This document shows positions 1-8,246 of a DNA stretch of 64,000 nt, piece by piece. Made by a program: the position numbers and the translations under genes. The notes under the pieces were generated by a model that was not told the origin of the DNA, did no database searches, and saw only the letters and a program-made list of their open reading frames with translations. This DNA comes from Catenibacillus sp964565805 (GTDB lineage: Bacteria > Bacillota > Clostridia > Lachnospirales > Lachnospiraceae): the NCBI GenBank assembly GCA_964565805.1, contig CAZMGH010000003.1:1-64000 (forward strand), written 5' to 3'. The number at the start of each line of letters is the position of its first letter. Positions within the stretch are counted from its first letter, which is position 1.

Positions 1-348
1 TATAGGGAGAAGTTATCCACAATCGGGACGATTTACATTTAACAATTACCTATAATTCGTATTCCTCACAAATGAAGATCCTGTTCTTTCTCATCGTTGA
101 AGGTATTCCGATGTCTATTCTACCATAGGTGGAAATTAGAGACAAGAAAAAAATCGTCAGCAGTTCTCTTTCCTGCCTTTAGGACGCCCAGCTGCGCACA
201 GGTGGAGTGCCTCTTTTTTTGCATAAAAGAAGATCGGGAGGGCTTTTGCGTTCTGGTCATAACACATGACGGAGAATTTATCCGTGAAAGCAGCGCTAAG
301 GCCATTATGTGGAACCGAAAAAAAAGGGGCCATAGCGCTGCTCTATGT
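1..348. other. No gene recognised at the left edge
   Basis: Both strands carry only short open frames without a ribosome binding site or a recognisable protein family. The stretch is A+T-rich with several A and T runs. I see no tRNA, terminator or repeat that I can support. It may hold a decayed gene continuing from the fragment at 349-603. Confidence 0.4.
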
Positions 349-603
349 TTACCGTCTAAACTCTATCTCTGATAAAATAACTTCTCCCTTGAGAGCCTCT
401 ACCTTTACGGCATATTCATCCCCCACAGGCAAAGTAATAGCTTCTATCTTAATAGGATTTTCCGATGGTTTTAAAGTGATTTTTCTAGTTTTTTCACCGC
501 AGGATACTATGAAACAGATTCCGCGCTGCGACATGCCCGGATAATTATAGTGCAGGGCCTGGCTCATTGCCTGCGGGAATAAAGAGTGATCTCGGAAACT
601 CAA
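349..603 (-). pseudogene. Orphan 84-codon ORF, possible gene remnant
   Basis: The open frame ends in a plausible beta-rich tail (EAITLPVGDEYAVKV, then a hydrophobic/charged stretch to IEFRR). It would have to start at TTG, and no Shine-Dalgarno sequence precedes it. The frame is closed by a stop at 628-630, just inside the 3' end of the PepSY lipoprotein gene. It lies downstream of and on the same strand as that gene. I do not recognise the family. It could be the 3' remnant of a larger decayed gene or a chance frame. Confidence 0.25.
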
Positions 604-613
604 TAAAACAAGT

Positions 614-1480
614 TTAATGCCGGTACTTCACATCCCACTCACGAATAGCGCCGGAGTAACCATCAATGGTAAATTCATATTTCACACCATCGTACCATAT
701 TGTGCCTTCATATTCCAGCCGTCCGTCATCATAGTCTGTTTCAAACTCATAAATGTCACTTACCGTGGCGCCCGGCACCTGCTCCAAAGCGATCTCTTTG
801 GCCTGGTCGGCAGTTATCGCGCTGCTGCCATCCGTAGGGGGCGTATATCCATTCAGGTCGTAGTCAATGGAAAGGATGGATCCGGTGGAAACATCAATGG
901 TATAGTCATATTCTTCATAGTTACTGGAATAAAACTCAATGTCATAAACCTGCCGTCCGTCATCCCGCTCCAGCTTGCTTTTGATGAAAGTAACCTGGTC
1001 AGAGGTCAGTCCGGCATGAGCAAGGGCAATTGCCCGCGCCTCTTCTTCTGTGATCGCGGTGCTGTCGGCAGTTGTCTGAGTTGTTGATGTTGACTCTGAC
1101 TCAGCAGTCACCGCATCCGATTCCTGTGTGGCCTGAGAACTGCTCTCCGTTGTGTCGGAAGAGCTGCTGTCGGCACTGCCGGATTCCGTTTGCGAACTAT
1201 CGATGATGACCCCGGTCATTGCATCAATGTCATACTGGTAGTTTATTCCGGTTGCGGTAAAGTTGATCGCGTAATAGTCTGTGCCGTCCCGTTCATTTAA
1301 TTCTACCGTATTAAAGGTGGCGTCTGCTTCAGAAGTATCTGCGGAGGAAAGGGCGATGACTTTGGCTGCGTCCGCGCCGATATACCTTACCTGGCTGCTT
1401 TGCCGTCCGCACCCTGTGAGGAGAAAAGTAAGCAACATTCCACTGCACAGGATGATCCATAATTTTTTCTTCATTTTCAC
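614..1480 (-). CDS. PepSY-domain lipoprotein
   Basis: A 288-residue surface lipoprotein. The signal peptide runs to a lipobox LLTGC with Cys24 as the lipidation site. Three PepSY-like units follow: a degenerate one at about 35-95, then clear ones at about 140-210 and 217-288, each with the pattern of an amphipathic helix (ITEEEARAIALAH, ITADQAKEIALEQ) and a beta hairpin ending in a YTIDVSTGSI-type turn. A Ser/Thr/Glu-rich linker (about 95-140) separates units one and two. PepSY proteins are thought to act in the envelope as protease inhibitors or sensors. It sits just downstream of a histidine kinase/response regulator pair and has its own promoter with regulator-type repeats, so it is probably a target of that system. 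Confidence 0.85.
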   Translation of the reverse strand: MKMKKKLWIILCSGMLLTFLLTGCGRQSSQVRYIGADAAKVIALSSADTSEADATFNTVELNERDGTDYYAINFTATGINYQYDIDAMTGVIIDSSQTESGSADSSSSDTTESSSQATQESDAVTAESESTSTTQTTADSTAITEEEARAIALAHAGLTSDQVTFIKSKLERDDGRQVYDIEFYSSNYEEYDYTIDVSTGSILSIDYDLNGYTPPTDGSSAITADQAKEIALEQVPGATVSDIYEFETDYDDGRLEYEGTIWYDGVKYEFTIDGYSGAIREWDVKYRH

Positions 1481-1531
1481 AACATCCTTTCTTTGCTATG
1501 TTTTTGTTGTATCTCTCTTCGTTGCATCTTT

Positions 1532-1564
1532 ATCCTAACGCAGTAACATGAAATTAACATGAAA
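1532..1564 (-). promoter_or_regulatory. Response-regulator box and -10 of the PepSY lipoprotein gene
   Basis: On the minus strand two 11-base direct repeats, TTTCATGTTAA and TTTCATGTTAC, lie head to tail at 1564-1554 and 1553-1543. They are followed five bases later by a -10-like TAGGAT (1537-1532). The repeats occupy the place of the -35 box. Tandem repeats at one helical turn overlapping -35 are the usual layout for an OmpR-type activator. The adjacent regulator at 2983-3666 is the obvious candidate to bind here; that link is inferred. Confidence 0.6.
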
Positions 1565-1618
1565 CTTCCGAATTTTTTTATCGTAAAAGACAAATAAAAC
1601 ATCATTTATATCCTAAGT

Positions 1619-2977
1619 TTAGTTATCGGTTTTTTGAGCTGACGGAAGATGCAGCGTAAAAACACTGCCAAGGTCCGAAGCACTCTCCACTGTCATAAGG
1701 CCTCCATGGACCCTGGCGATATTCTGAACAATGGATAACCCAAGTCCTGCGCCTTCATTCCCGCTGCGGGAAGGATCTGTTTGATAAAATCGCTGCCATA
1801 TTTTCTCCTGGTCTTCTTTTTTTATACCTATGCCGTCATCCCGAACGGATAATCGTATTTCATTATTATCCTGATCTAAAGATACCCATACATGTCCTTC
1901 CGGTTTTCCGTATTTAAATCCATTGTCAATAAGGTTCTGGAGAAGGCGTGTGATAAGGGATTCATCTACTTGCGCAAAAATCCCGGGGGTTGCCTGGCAG
2001 ATCAGTCGTCCCGGAGCGCGGATCTGTTCCCTGCACACAGCTTCCACCAGCTGTGTCAGGTCCACGGTTTTGTTCATCACGGCGCGCGTTCCCTGTTCCA
2101 GGCGGGTGATGGACAGAAGCTGTTCAATGAGCCGTGACATTTTATCCGCCTGCCGGTGGATCATGGCAATAGTTTCATCCTGCTCCTCTTTCGTGTCACA
2201 GAAGCCTTCCGCATACTCACAGGCGCTTTTAATAACAGATACCGGCGTGCGCAGCTCATGGGAAGCATCCGCGGTAAATTGGCGTTCAGATTCAAAAGAG
2301 CGTTCCAGACGTGCGAACATTTTATTAAATGTATGGGCCAGGCGGGTAAATTCATTGTCTCCAGAAGGAACTTCCACCCTCAGGGACAAGTCAGAAGCCC
2401 CGTTAATATCCTCTGCTGTGGAAATAATGCGCTCCATGGGACGGAATGCCCTCCTGACGATTAAATAGCCACCGAATACAGCAAAAACAATGACCAGCGG
2501 CATGACTACCAATGAAACGGACATCAGATTCCTGAGAACCCGGACATTTTGTGATACCTCCAGTATTCCCCGGATCCACACGTTATTTTCCCAACTCAGC
2601 GGCAGCCGGAAGTCCAATACATAGAACTGTGTATCTCCCACGGATACCAATCGGGTCAAACCATTCTGGAAATCCTCATCAGCAGTGAAAGCTACCGGTA
2701 CTTGTCCGGCCAGCAAAGATTCGCTCTGGCTGTATACCAGAGTATAGACGCCGTTATCATAGAACGTAAAAGCTTCGCCAATTACAAGGGTTCCATCGGC
2801 ATCAAGTGATATTTGTTCAATATTCTCACGGAGGGTTTGCTCCAGCTGATCCATAGATGTCTGCGCAGAAACAGAATCACTGATCGTTAGTAGGAATCCC
2901 AATAACAGCGCTGCCGTAAGCAACATCAGTAATAAATACCAAATGGTAATTTTAGCTTTGACACTGATTTTTTTCAC
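1619..2977 (-). CDS. Sensor histidine kinase
   Basis: A 452-residue membrane histidine kinase that would phosphorylate the response regulator encoded five bases upstream. It has TM1 at about 10-32, an extracytoplasmic sensor of about 120 residues, TM2 at about 153-175, a HAMP linker, the HisKA box ASHELRTP with phospho-acceptor His240, the N box (LIDNGFKYG), the G1 box (DDGIGI) and the G2 box (GAGLGLSIV). It is full length and intact. The order regulator, kinase, PepSY lipoprotein suggests envelope-stress or antimicrobial sensing, but nothing in the sequence identifies the signal. Confidence 0.92.
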   Translation of the reverse strand: MKKISVKAKITIWYLLLMLLTAALLLGFLLTISDSVSAQTSMDQLEQTLRENIEQISLDADGTLVIGEAFTFYDNGVYTLVYSQSESLLAGQVPVAFTADEDFQNGLTRLVSVGDTQFYVLDFRLPLSWENNVWIRGILEVSQNVRVLRNLMSVSLVVMPLVIVFAVFGGYLIVRRAFRPMERIISTAEDINGASDLSLRVEVPSGDNEFTRLAHTFNKMFARLERSFESERQFTADASHELRTPVSVIKSACEYAEGFCDTKEEQDETIAMIHRQADKMSRLIEQLLSITRLEQGTRAVMNKTVDLTQLVEAVCREQIRAPGRLICQATPGIFAQVDESLITRLLQNLIDNGFKYGKPEGHVWVSLDQDNNEIRLSVRDDGIGIKKEDQEKIWQRFYQTDPSRSGNEGAGLGLSIVQNIARVHGGLMTVESASDLGSVFTLHLPSAQKTDN

Positions 2978-2982
2978 TGGAT

Positions 2983-3666
2983 TTATCCTCCTTTTTCAGG
3001 GTCCTGGATCATCCACCCTACTCCCTTTACTGTTCGGATCAGCTTTTGTTCCCATTTTGCGTCAATTTTTTTTCGTAAACGGCTCATATAGCCATCCACA
3101 TTATTTGAGCTGCCGGAATAGTCATAATTCCAGATACGATCCTCGATCTGCTCACGGGACAATACCTTCCCTTTATTACGTAAAAGGTACTCTAATATGG
3201 AATACTCTTTAGGTAAAAGCTGGATCGGCTCTTTGCTCCGCGTTACGCTGTGTGTGTTTGTATCTAAAACAAGATCCCCCACCATCCAAAGGTTGGTGCG
3301 CTGACCGCTGTATTTGCGGGTCATAGCACGGATACGCGCCAGCAACTCATCAAAACTGAAAGGCTTGATAAGATAATCGTCCGCTCCCAGGTCCAGACCT
3401 TTCACACGGTCATCCACACTGTCCCGGGCTGTTAGAAAAAGCACCGGAACGTCAATTTCCCGCTCCCGCATTTCTTTGACCAGCGTATACCCATCCTTTT
3501 TTGGCATCATCACATCCAGCACAACGCCATCATACTCCGCGCCGTCTAAGAAAAGCTCCGCATCTTCGCCATTAAAGCAGCCGTCTACTGTATATCCGGC
3601 TTTTTTTAATACTTTTTGTATGAGGCCATTCATATCCTTCTCGTCTTCTACGACTAAAATACGCAT
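2983..3666 (-). CDS. OmpR-family response regulator
   Basis: A 227-residue two-domain regulator. The receiver carries the acidic pair (VVEDEKD), phospho-acceptor Asp51 in VVLDVMMPKKDG, the conserved Thr (LFLTARD) and Lys (LIKPFSF). The C-terminal winged helix has the NVDGYMSRLRKKI recognition region and the usual VKGVGWM end. It is the first gene of the unit and is co-transcribed with the kinase. A recognisable promoter lies at 3725-3753. It likely controls the PepSY lipoprotein through the 11-base repeats at 1543-1564. Confidence 0.93.
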   Translation of the reverse strand: MRILVVEDEKDMNGLIQKVLKKAGYTVDGCFNGEDAELFLDGAEYDGVVLDVMMPKKDGYTLVKEMREREIDVPVLFLTARDSVDDRVKGLDLGADDYLIKPFSFDELLARIRAMTRKYSGQRTNLWMVGDLVLDTNTHSVTRSKEPIQLLPKEYSILEYLLRNKGKVLSREQIEDRIWNYDYSGSSNNVDGYMSRLRKKIDAKWEQKLIRTVKGVGWMIQDPEKGG

Positions 3667-3724
3667 TTACAAACCCTCCTAACACTCAGGAAACATCTCT
3701 CTATTTGATACTGATCTAAGTAGT

Positions 3725-3753
3725 ATTTTACATGAATAAACATCTTTTGACAA
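3725..3753 (-). promoter_or_regulatory. Promoter of the response regulator/kinase unit
   Basis: A -35 TTGTCA (3753-3748) and a -10 TAAAAT (3730-3725) are separated by exactly 17 bases on the minus strand, about 60 bases upstream of the regulator start. This is a good sigma-A match. Confidence 0.65.
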
Positions 3754-3814
3754 TGCGTTATGTATTATGTCATTATGCATCACACCTGATCCGCTGCCGA
3801 CCGCGGGGCGGCCA

Positions 3815-3866
3815 GTAAAAAATGATCGGATAGAGGAAGATTCTTTACCTTTCCCTATCCGATCAT
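3815..3866 (-). terminator. Rho-independent terminator of the siderophore importer operon
   Basis: A perfect 12-bp stem, ATGATCGGATAG with its complement (3866-3855 and 3833-3822), has an inner GGAA/TTCC pairing and is followed on the minus strand by a run of six T (3821-3816). It sits 10 bases after the stop of the ATPase gene and closes that operon. Confidence 0.9.
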
Positions 3867-3876
3867 ACCCTTATCC

Positions 3877-4629
3877 TTAATAAATTGCAATCGGGCCGTA
3901 AGGTCCTTCAACAATCTCAATCTTTGTTTCGAAAATATCCGACAAAAGATCCGCATCCATAATTTCATCCACAGTACCGAAAGCGGCAACATGTCCATCC
4001 TTCATGGCACATATACGGTCGGAATATTTGGCGGCAAAGTTAATGTCGTGCATAACCATCAATATAGTGCGTCCAAATTCATTGGCTGCCTGACGTAAAT
4101 GCTTCATCATTTGGACAGAATGAGCTACATCCAGATTGTTCAGCGGCTCATCCAGAAGGACATATTCTGTCTCCTGGCACAAAACCATGGCTACGTATGC
4201 TCTCTGACGCTGACCGCCGGAAAGCTCATCCAGATAACGATTCTCCAGGTCTGTCAGATCCAAAAAGTCGATGTACTTGGAGATGATCGCTTCATCCTCT
4301 GCCGTCAGCCTTCCTTTTGAATAAGGGAACCGGCCAAAACCGGCAAGCTGACGCACTGTCAATCGCGTTACAAAATGATTTTCCTGTCTTAAAATAGTCA
4401 GTACCTTTGCCAGATCTTCGGATTTAGAGGAAGATACATCCATATCCGCCACTTTAATCTGTCCTTCGTCCATATTTAAGAGACGTCCGATCATCAGAAG
4501 CGTTGTGGATTTACCGGCGCCGTTCGGGCCGATCAGGCAGGTCATTCCCGCTTTGGGAATTTGAATCGTTAACGGGCCAATCTTCACATCATCCGTATAT
4601 ACCTTTTTTGTATTTTGAATATCTATCAT
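3877..4629 (-). CDS. yclP: Siderophore ABC transporter ATPase, YclP-like
   Basis: A 250-residue cytoplasmic ATPase that would power siderophore import. It has Walker A GPNGAGKST (about 34-42), Q-loop, signature LSGGQRQRAY and Walker B YVLLDEPLNNLD with the H-loop MVMHDINFA. The match is to the FecE/FhuC/CeuD class, and the neighbours (two FecCD permeases and a lipoprotein) reproduce the yclNOPQ order of Bacillus subtilis, where the system imports petrobactin. Start and upstream permease stop overlap by four bases. Substrate is inferred from family only. Confidence 0.85.
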   Translation of the reverse strand: MIDIQNTKKVYTDDVKIGPLTIQIPKAGMTCLIGPNGAGKSTTLLMIGRLLNMDEGQIKVADMDVSSSKSEDLAKVLTILRQENHFVTRLTVRQLAGFGRFPYSKGRLTAEDEAIISKYIDFLDLTDLENRYLDELSGGQRQRAYVAMVLCQETEYVLLDEPLNNLDVAHSVQMMKHLRQAANEFGRTILMVMHDINFAAKYSDRICAMKDGHVAAFGTVDEIMDADLLSDIFETKIEIVEGPYGPIAIY

Positions 4630-5727
4630 AGCGAACCCTTTCTCAGCAGCACGATCAGGAAAGCAATGCCGCCAAACATCTCAATAATAATAGCGACGAC
4701 ACCCTGGGCGCGGAATACATTATACATAAAGAAGTACGCGCCGGTCAGCACCAGAAATCCGATTGCCAGCGCCATAGGGAAAATATATTTATGGTCGTAG
4801 GACGGAACCGCCTGATAGGTCAGCGCGGCAACCAGGAATCCATAAAATGTCAGCGGTCCGATCAGTGCGGTAGAAACAGACATCAGCACGGAAACAAGGA
4901 CTAAAATATAGATGGTTCCCCGCTGATGGTTGATTCCTAAGGAAGTACTTGTGTCTCTTCCAAGAGCTAATACATTTAACTTCTTAGAATAGGCAAAAAT
5001 GAGCACAGCGGCGACAATAACGATAGGAATAGCGATTGGGAAGTACTCCGGCCCACAAGAAGCATCAGCTGAAGGTTTCCGTATTTACCGGAAAGCAGCC
5101 AGCCATACAGGATCAGGCATAACAAGATCATGGCGCCAACCTGGAGCATAAAGGGGCCCACACCGGTAAATTCCAGGAACGCTGTTGTTCCGAAGAGGAA
5201 CATTGTCCCGGTCTGGATCGCTGAATACAAAGATTCAAATCCCAAAAGAGAGGGCGTAATGATCCGGTTGCTGGTACTGGTCTGGAAAGCAACGGTCGCC
5301 AGGCTCTGGCAGACAGCGGCGATCAGCANNNNNNNNNNNNNNNNNNNNNNNNNNNNNNNNNNNNNNNNNNNNNNNNNNNNNNNNNNNNNNNNNNNNNNNN
5401 NNNNNNNNNNNNNNNNNNNNNNNNNNNNGTACTGGTCTGGAAAGCAACGGTCGCCAGGCTCTGGCAGACAGCGGCGATCAGCATAGCAACAATGGCGGTC
5501 AGCCGCCGTTTTACCACAGGTATAAAAGAAGATGAAGTGACGGCGACCGGGATGTCATAGACCGCAAGTCCGATAGCTGCAATCGCTCCCAAAATAAATA
5601 ACGCGATCAGCAGGATCCAGTATTTCCGTCTTTCTCTTTTTGAACGGAACGCGCTGGCAAACCGGGCCGGGTCCTTTGGCTCATAGATCATCTTCTCTGT
5701 TTTTTGTGTTTGATTCCATATTTTCAT
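4626..5727 (-). pseudogene. yclO: YclO-like siderophore permease, broken by gap and deletion
   Basis: Second FecCD-type permease of the importer. The N-terminal part (5727-5429) and the middle part (5328 to about 5055) join in one frame if the identical 55-bp ends flanking the 100-N gap are treated as the same sequence; the junction then reads AFQTSTSNRIITPSLLGF, typical of the family. A second problem is at about 5050-5056: after LQLMLLVG the frame shifts and resumes as PEYFPIAIPIVIV, with about 35 family-typical residues missing. The C-terminal part (to 4626, ending GGIAFLIVLLRKGSL) is normal. The gene is therefore a real frameshift/deletion pseudogene or an assembly error; if real, the importer is disabled unless the paralogous permease replaces it. 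Confidence 0.8.
5274..5483. other. Scaffold gap of 100 N flanked by identical 55-bp ends
   Basis: Positions 5329-5428 are N. The 55 bases before the gap (5274-5328) are identical to the 55 after it (5429-5483). Identical ends of this length are what a de Bruijn assembler using a 55-base k-mer leaves when two overlapping contigs are scaffolded. Removing one copy and the Ns restores the permease reading frame, so little or no sequence is likely missing here. Confidence 0.9.
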
Positions 5728-6737
5728 CTCGGTTTCCTCTGTTTCATTAACATTATGACAAAGACAACGGCGCCCACTGTTCCAAGGATCATGGAGACGG
5801 GAACCTCAAACGGCATAATAATCGTGCGCGCAAGGATGTCGCAAAGTGTGATCACGATCATTCCAAGCATGCAAACCCACGGAAGATTACTTTTTAAGTC
5901 GTCGCCCCGGTACATGGAAACAATATTTGGTACGATCAATCCCAGGAACGGCAGGTTTCCGATCACTGACGCAACAATACCTACAGAGGCTGAAACAAGC
6001 CCCGTCCCAATAAGGACAATACGGTTATAATTAAGACCCAGGCTGGTTGACACATCCTGCCCTAATCCAGCCAGCGTCAACCGGTCTGCATATATGAAGA
6101 TCACAATATTCACGATAATAATAAGCCACAGGTATTCATACCGTCCAACTTGAACCTGGGCAAAGGAACCTGCAAACCATGTTTCAAGGCTCTGTGTCAT
6201 GCCGAACACAAGACCGACGAAGGTTGATACAGCGGAAACCACCGCACCCAACATCATTCCAACGATGGGTACGATAAGAGAGGAACGCAGTTTTACTTTC
6301 CGCAGAAACAGAAAGAAGATCATCGTGCCGACAAAAGAAAAAAGAATGGCGCCCGTCATACGAAGGACCAGTGTCGGACCGGGAAAGAGCACATAGACCA
6401 GGATCAGCCCGAGCCCTGCCCACTCAATGGTACCGGTGGTGGTCGGCTCTACCATCCGGTTTTGCGTGATCAGCTGTGTTACAAGTCCTGACATAGACAT
6501 GGCCGCTCCGGTGAGCATTAACGACATTGTGCGCGGGACGCGGGTGATAAAAAACATATTCCATCCGTCCTCCTGTCCCTGAATATCGTAGACTCCGGTA
6601 AACATCGACACAAATGCCAGCGCGATCATTGCCAGCAGTGTGAATATAAAAGGTTTGGTCAGGAGTTTTCTCCTCTTAAAAAGGCGGGACTGAGTTTCCT
6701 CAGCCCCATTGCTCTTATGTGTGGTTGGATTTGTCAT
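5724..6737 (-). CDS. yclN: Siderophore ABC transporter permease, YclN-like
   Basis: A 337-residue integral membrane permease of the FecCD family with about nine to ten hydrophobic segments. Family motifs visible are RVPRTMSLMLTGAAMSMSG near residue 50, the PTTTGTIEWA segment, the GNLPFLGLIVPNIVS coupling-helix region and a basic C-terminus. It is full length. It lies between the binding lipoprotein gene (20 bases upstream) and the broken second permease (four-base overlap), so it belongs to the same operon. It should form the membrane channel together with the YclO-like protein. Confidence 0.88.
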   Translation of the reverse strand: MTNPTTHKSNGAEETQSRLFKRRKLLTKPFIFTLLAMIALAFVSMFTGVYDIQGQEDGWNMFFITRVPRTMSLMLTGAAMSMSGLVTQLITQNRMVEPTTTGTIEWAGLGLILVYVLFPGPTLVLRMTGAILFSFVGTMIFFLFLRKVKLRSSLIVPIVGMMLGAVVSAVSTFVGLVFGMTQSLETWFAGSFAQVQVGRYEYLWLIIIVNIVIFIYADRLTLAGLGQDVSTSLGLNYNRIVLIGTGLVSASVGIVASVIGNLPFLGLIVPNIVSMYRGDDLKSNLPWVCMLGMIVITLCDILARTIIMPFEVPVSMILGTVGAVVFVIMLMKQRKPR

Positions 6738-6756
6738 TTTCTGATTATCCTTTCAA

Positions 6757-7875
6757 TCAGCCTGCAAAAGCAGCGGCCATATCCTCAAACAGTTCCAGAT
6801 ACGTCTGGATGGACTCATTTGTATATGTATCTGCCGGAGCGTAAATGACCTGGTCGTTCACGATTGCTGTGGTATTCTGCAGCGCGGCGGAATTGCTGAT
6901 AACATCGCTGGCCGGAGTATAGTCTTCTCCCGAAGAAGTCGCGGCATCACGATCCAGCACCAGGATCCAGTCAGGGTTGCTCTGGGCAATCGCTTCCACA
7001 GAAATATCGTCACCCTGGTGATCTGAGGTTGCGTTATCAATATCCAGAGCCTGTACCCAACCGAAGATGTCATACATAGGCCCCCACACACGTCCCGAAT
7101 AAGGAGCAGAAAAACCAATTTCACCGCCGGAAACGATAACGCTCATGATCGTATCCGTTCCGTTATATGCTGCACTCACTGACTCGATTGCCGCATCAAA
7201 TGCTTCTGTCAGTTCCAAAGCTTCATCATTTTTATCAAAAATAAGCCCCAGAGTAGTAATGGAATCCTTCAGCCCGTTCACCAGGCTATCGCCGGACTCG
7301 CCAGCTTCTTCAGAAAGGGTAAAAGCCAGATCGATGACTGCCGCATCGGGAACCAACGCCACAATATCATCATAATAGCTTGCAAACCGCTGGCCAACGA
7401 TAACAAGGTCAGGGTCAACTGCAGCGATTGCTTCCAGATCGGGGTCGTTATGTGTCCCGACATCCTGGATGCTGTCGTCTGTAGCGTAAGAAATATCGTC
7501 CGGGATAAGGCTCTTCGGCGCCGCAGCTAACACAATGCCCCAGTCCTCCAGCGTCTCAAATGTCCGGTTATCCAGGGACACTACAACCTCCGGATTAACC
7601 GGTACCGTAACGGTGCCGTGGCTGTCTGTTATCTCAACGGTATCTGCTCCATCAGCGGCATCATCTGAAGCATCTGATGATACTTCTTCTGTTGCTTCCT
7701 CTGTTGTTTCATCTGAAGAACCGGCATCGTCAGCGGATGATTCAACTTCTGCGGCTTCTGTTTCCTCAGTGCCGGAACCGGAATCTGAGCTTGAGCAAGC
7801 GGTCAGCATCATCGCCAAGGCCAGGATTAAAACGAGTAACAGTGAGAAATGGTTTTTCTTCTTCATAATATTCAT
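6757..7875 (-). CDS. yclQ: Siderophore-binding lipoprotein, YclQ-like
   Basis: Class III (helical backbone) substrate-binding lipoprotein that captures a ferric siderophore outside the cell. I start it at the ATG at 7875 (MNIMKKKNHF), 11 bases after GGGAGG; the longer frame to 7911 has no such site. A signal peptide ends at lipobox LTAC, followed by an acidic Ser/Glu linker of about 65 residues, then a periplasmic-binding fold starting TVTVPVNPEVVVSLD and the DPDLVIVGQRFASYYDDI segment. It heads the importer operon and is preceded by a long structured leader with two metal-regulator-type operators, consistent with iron control. Confidence 0.87.
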   Translation of the reverse strand: MNIMKKKNHFSLLLVLILALAMMLTACSSSDSGSGTEETEAAEVESSADDAGSSDETTEEATEEVSSDASDDAADGADTVEITDSHGTVTVPVNPEVVVSLDNRTFETLEDWGIVLAAAPKSLIPDDISYATDDSIQDVGTHNDPDLEAIAAVDPDLVIVGQRFASYYDDIVALVPDAAVIDLAFTLSEEAGESGDSLVNGLKDSITTLGLIFDKNDEALELTEAFDAAIESVSAAYNGTDTIMSVIVSGGEIGFSAPYSGRVWGPMYDIFGWVQALDIDNATSDHQGDDISVEAIAQSNPDWILVLDRDAATSSGEDYTPASDVISNSAALQNTTAIVNDQVIYAPADTYTNESIQTYLELFEDMAAAFAG

Positions 7876-7902
7876 GTTATAAATATCCTCCCGGATTTGT
7901 TG

Positions 7903-8246
7903 TGTGAACATGGCAATATGTTCACATGTGCAAGTTCTGTGGTCTGCCGCATATCTTGTTGTTTCCGCGCAACGTGCCAGCCAGGTATGCAGACATGTCC
8001 GCCTGGCACGCTGCGCGGAAATGCCTGCATGTCCTTTTTTTAACTGCCGCGAAGATCAAATGCCCTGCGGCTTGCCGCGGAGTTTTGATTGAAAAAAATC
8101 CTCCTCTCTGTACAATTTCAATGCAGCGTTTTGTTTAGTTAATTAAGACTAACTACCATTGAAAAATAAAGACATGCTAAAACGCTGCCTTTGTATATCC
8201 GCTATTTTTCAATTGTCCTTCCGGGACTCTATGCCGTTAGTCTTCC
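7903..8246 (-). promoter_or_regulatory. Long structured 5' leader of the siderophore importer mRNA
   Basis: About 370 nt lie between the likely transcription start (near 8246) and the yclQ-like start. On the RNA, the stem 8213-8203/8168-8158 (11 bp) is interleaved with the stem 8188-8179/8132-8123 (10 bp), giving pseudoknot or switch topology. Further down, the stem 8020-8003/7980-7963 (18 bp) is interleaved with 8030-8021/7996-7987 (10 bp). Each of the latter two has one mismatch that becomes a G-U pair only in minus-strand RNA. A perfect 9-bp hairpin (7926-7918/7911-7903) sits just before the ribosome binding site. No known riboswitch consensus was recognised. A palindromic mobile repeat is the alternative. 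Confidence 0.6.
8136..8155 (-). promoter_or_regulatory. Putative DtxR-family operator, copy 2
   Basis: TAGTTAGTCTTAATTAACTA on the minus strand has 6-bp inverted arms and shares GTTAGTCTT and its flank with the operator at 8236-8251. It resembles the TTAG-CTAA palindromes of DtxR/IdeR-type metal regulators. It lies inside the transcribed leader, about 90 bases after the likely start, where it could act as a roadblock or second operator. Confidence 0.5.

Noticed and set aside
617..1087. 156-residue plus-strand frame opposite the PepSY gene
   Set aside because: Antisense of a clear lipoprotein; composition explained by the opposite strand.
5274..5483. 55-bp direct repeat as a biological duplication
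   Set aside because: The copies are identical, lie exactly at the two sides of the N run, and joining them restores the gene, so an assembly cause is simpler.
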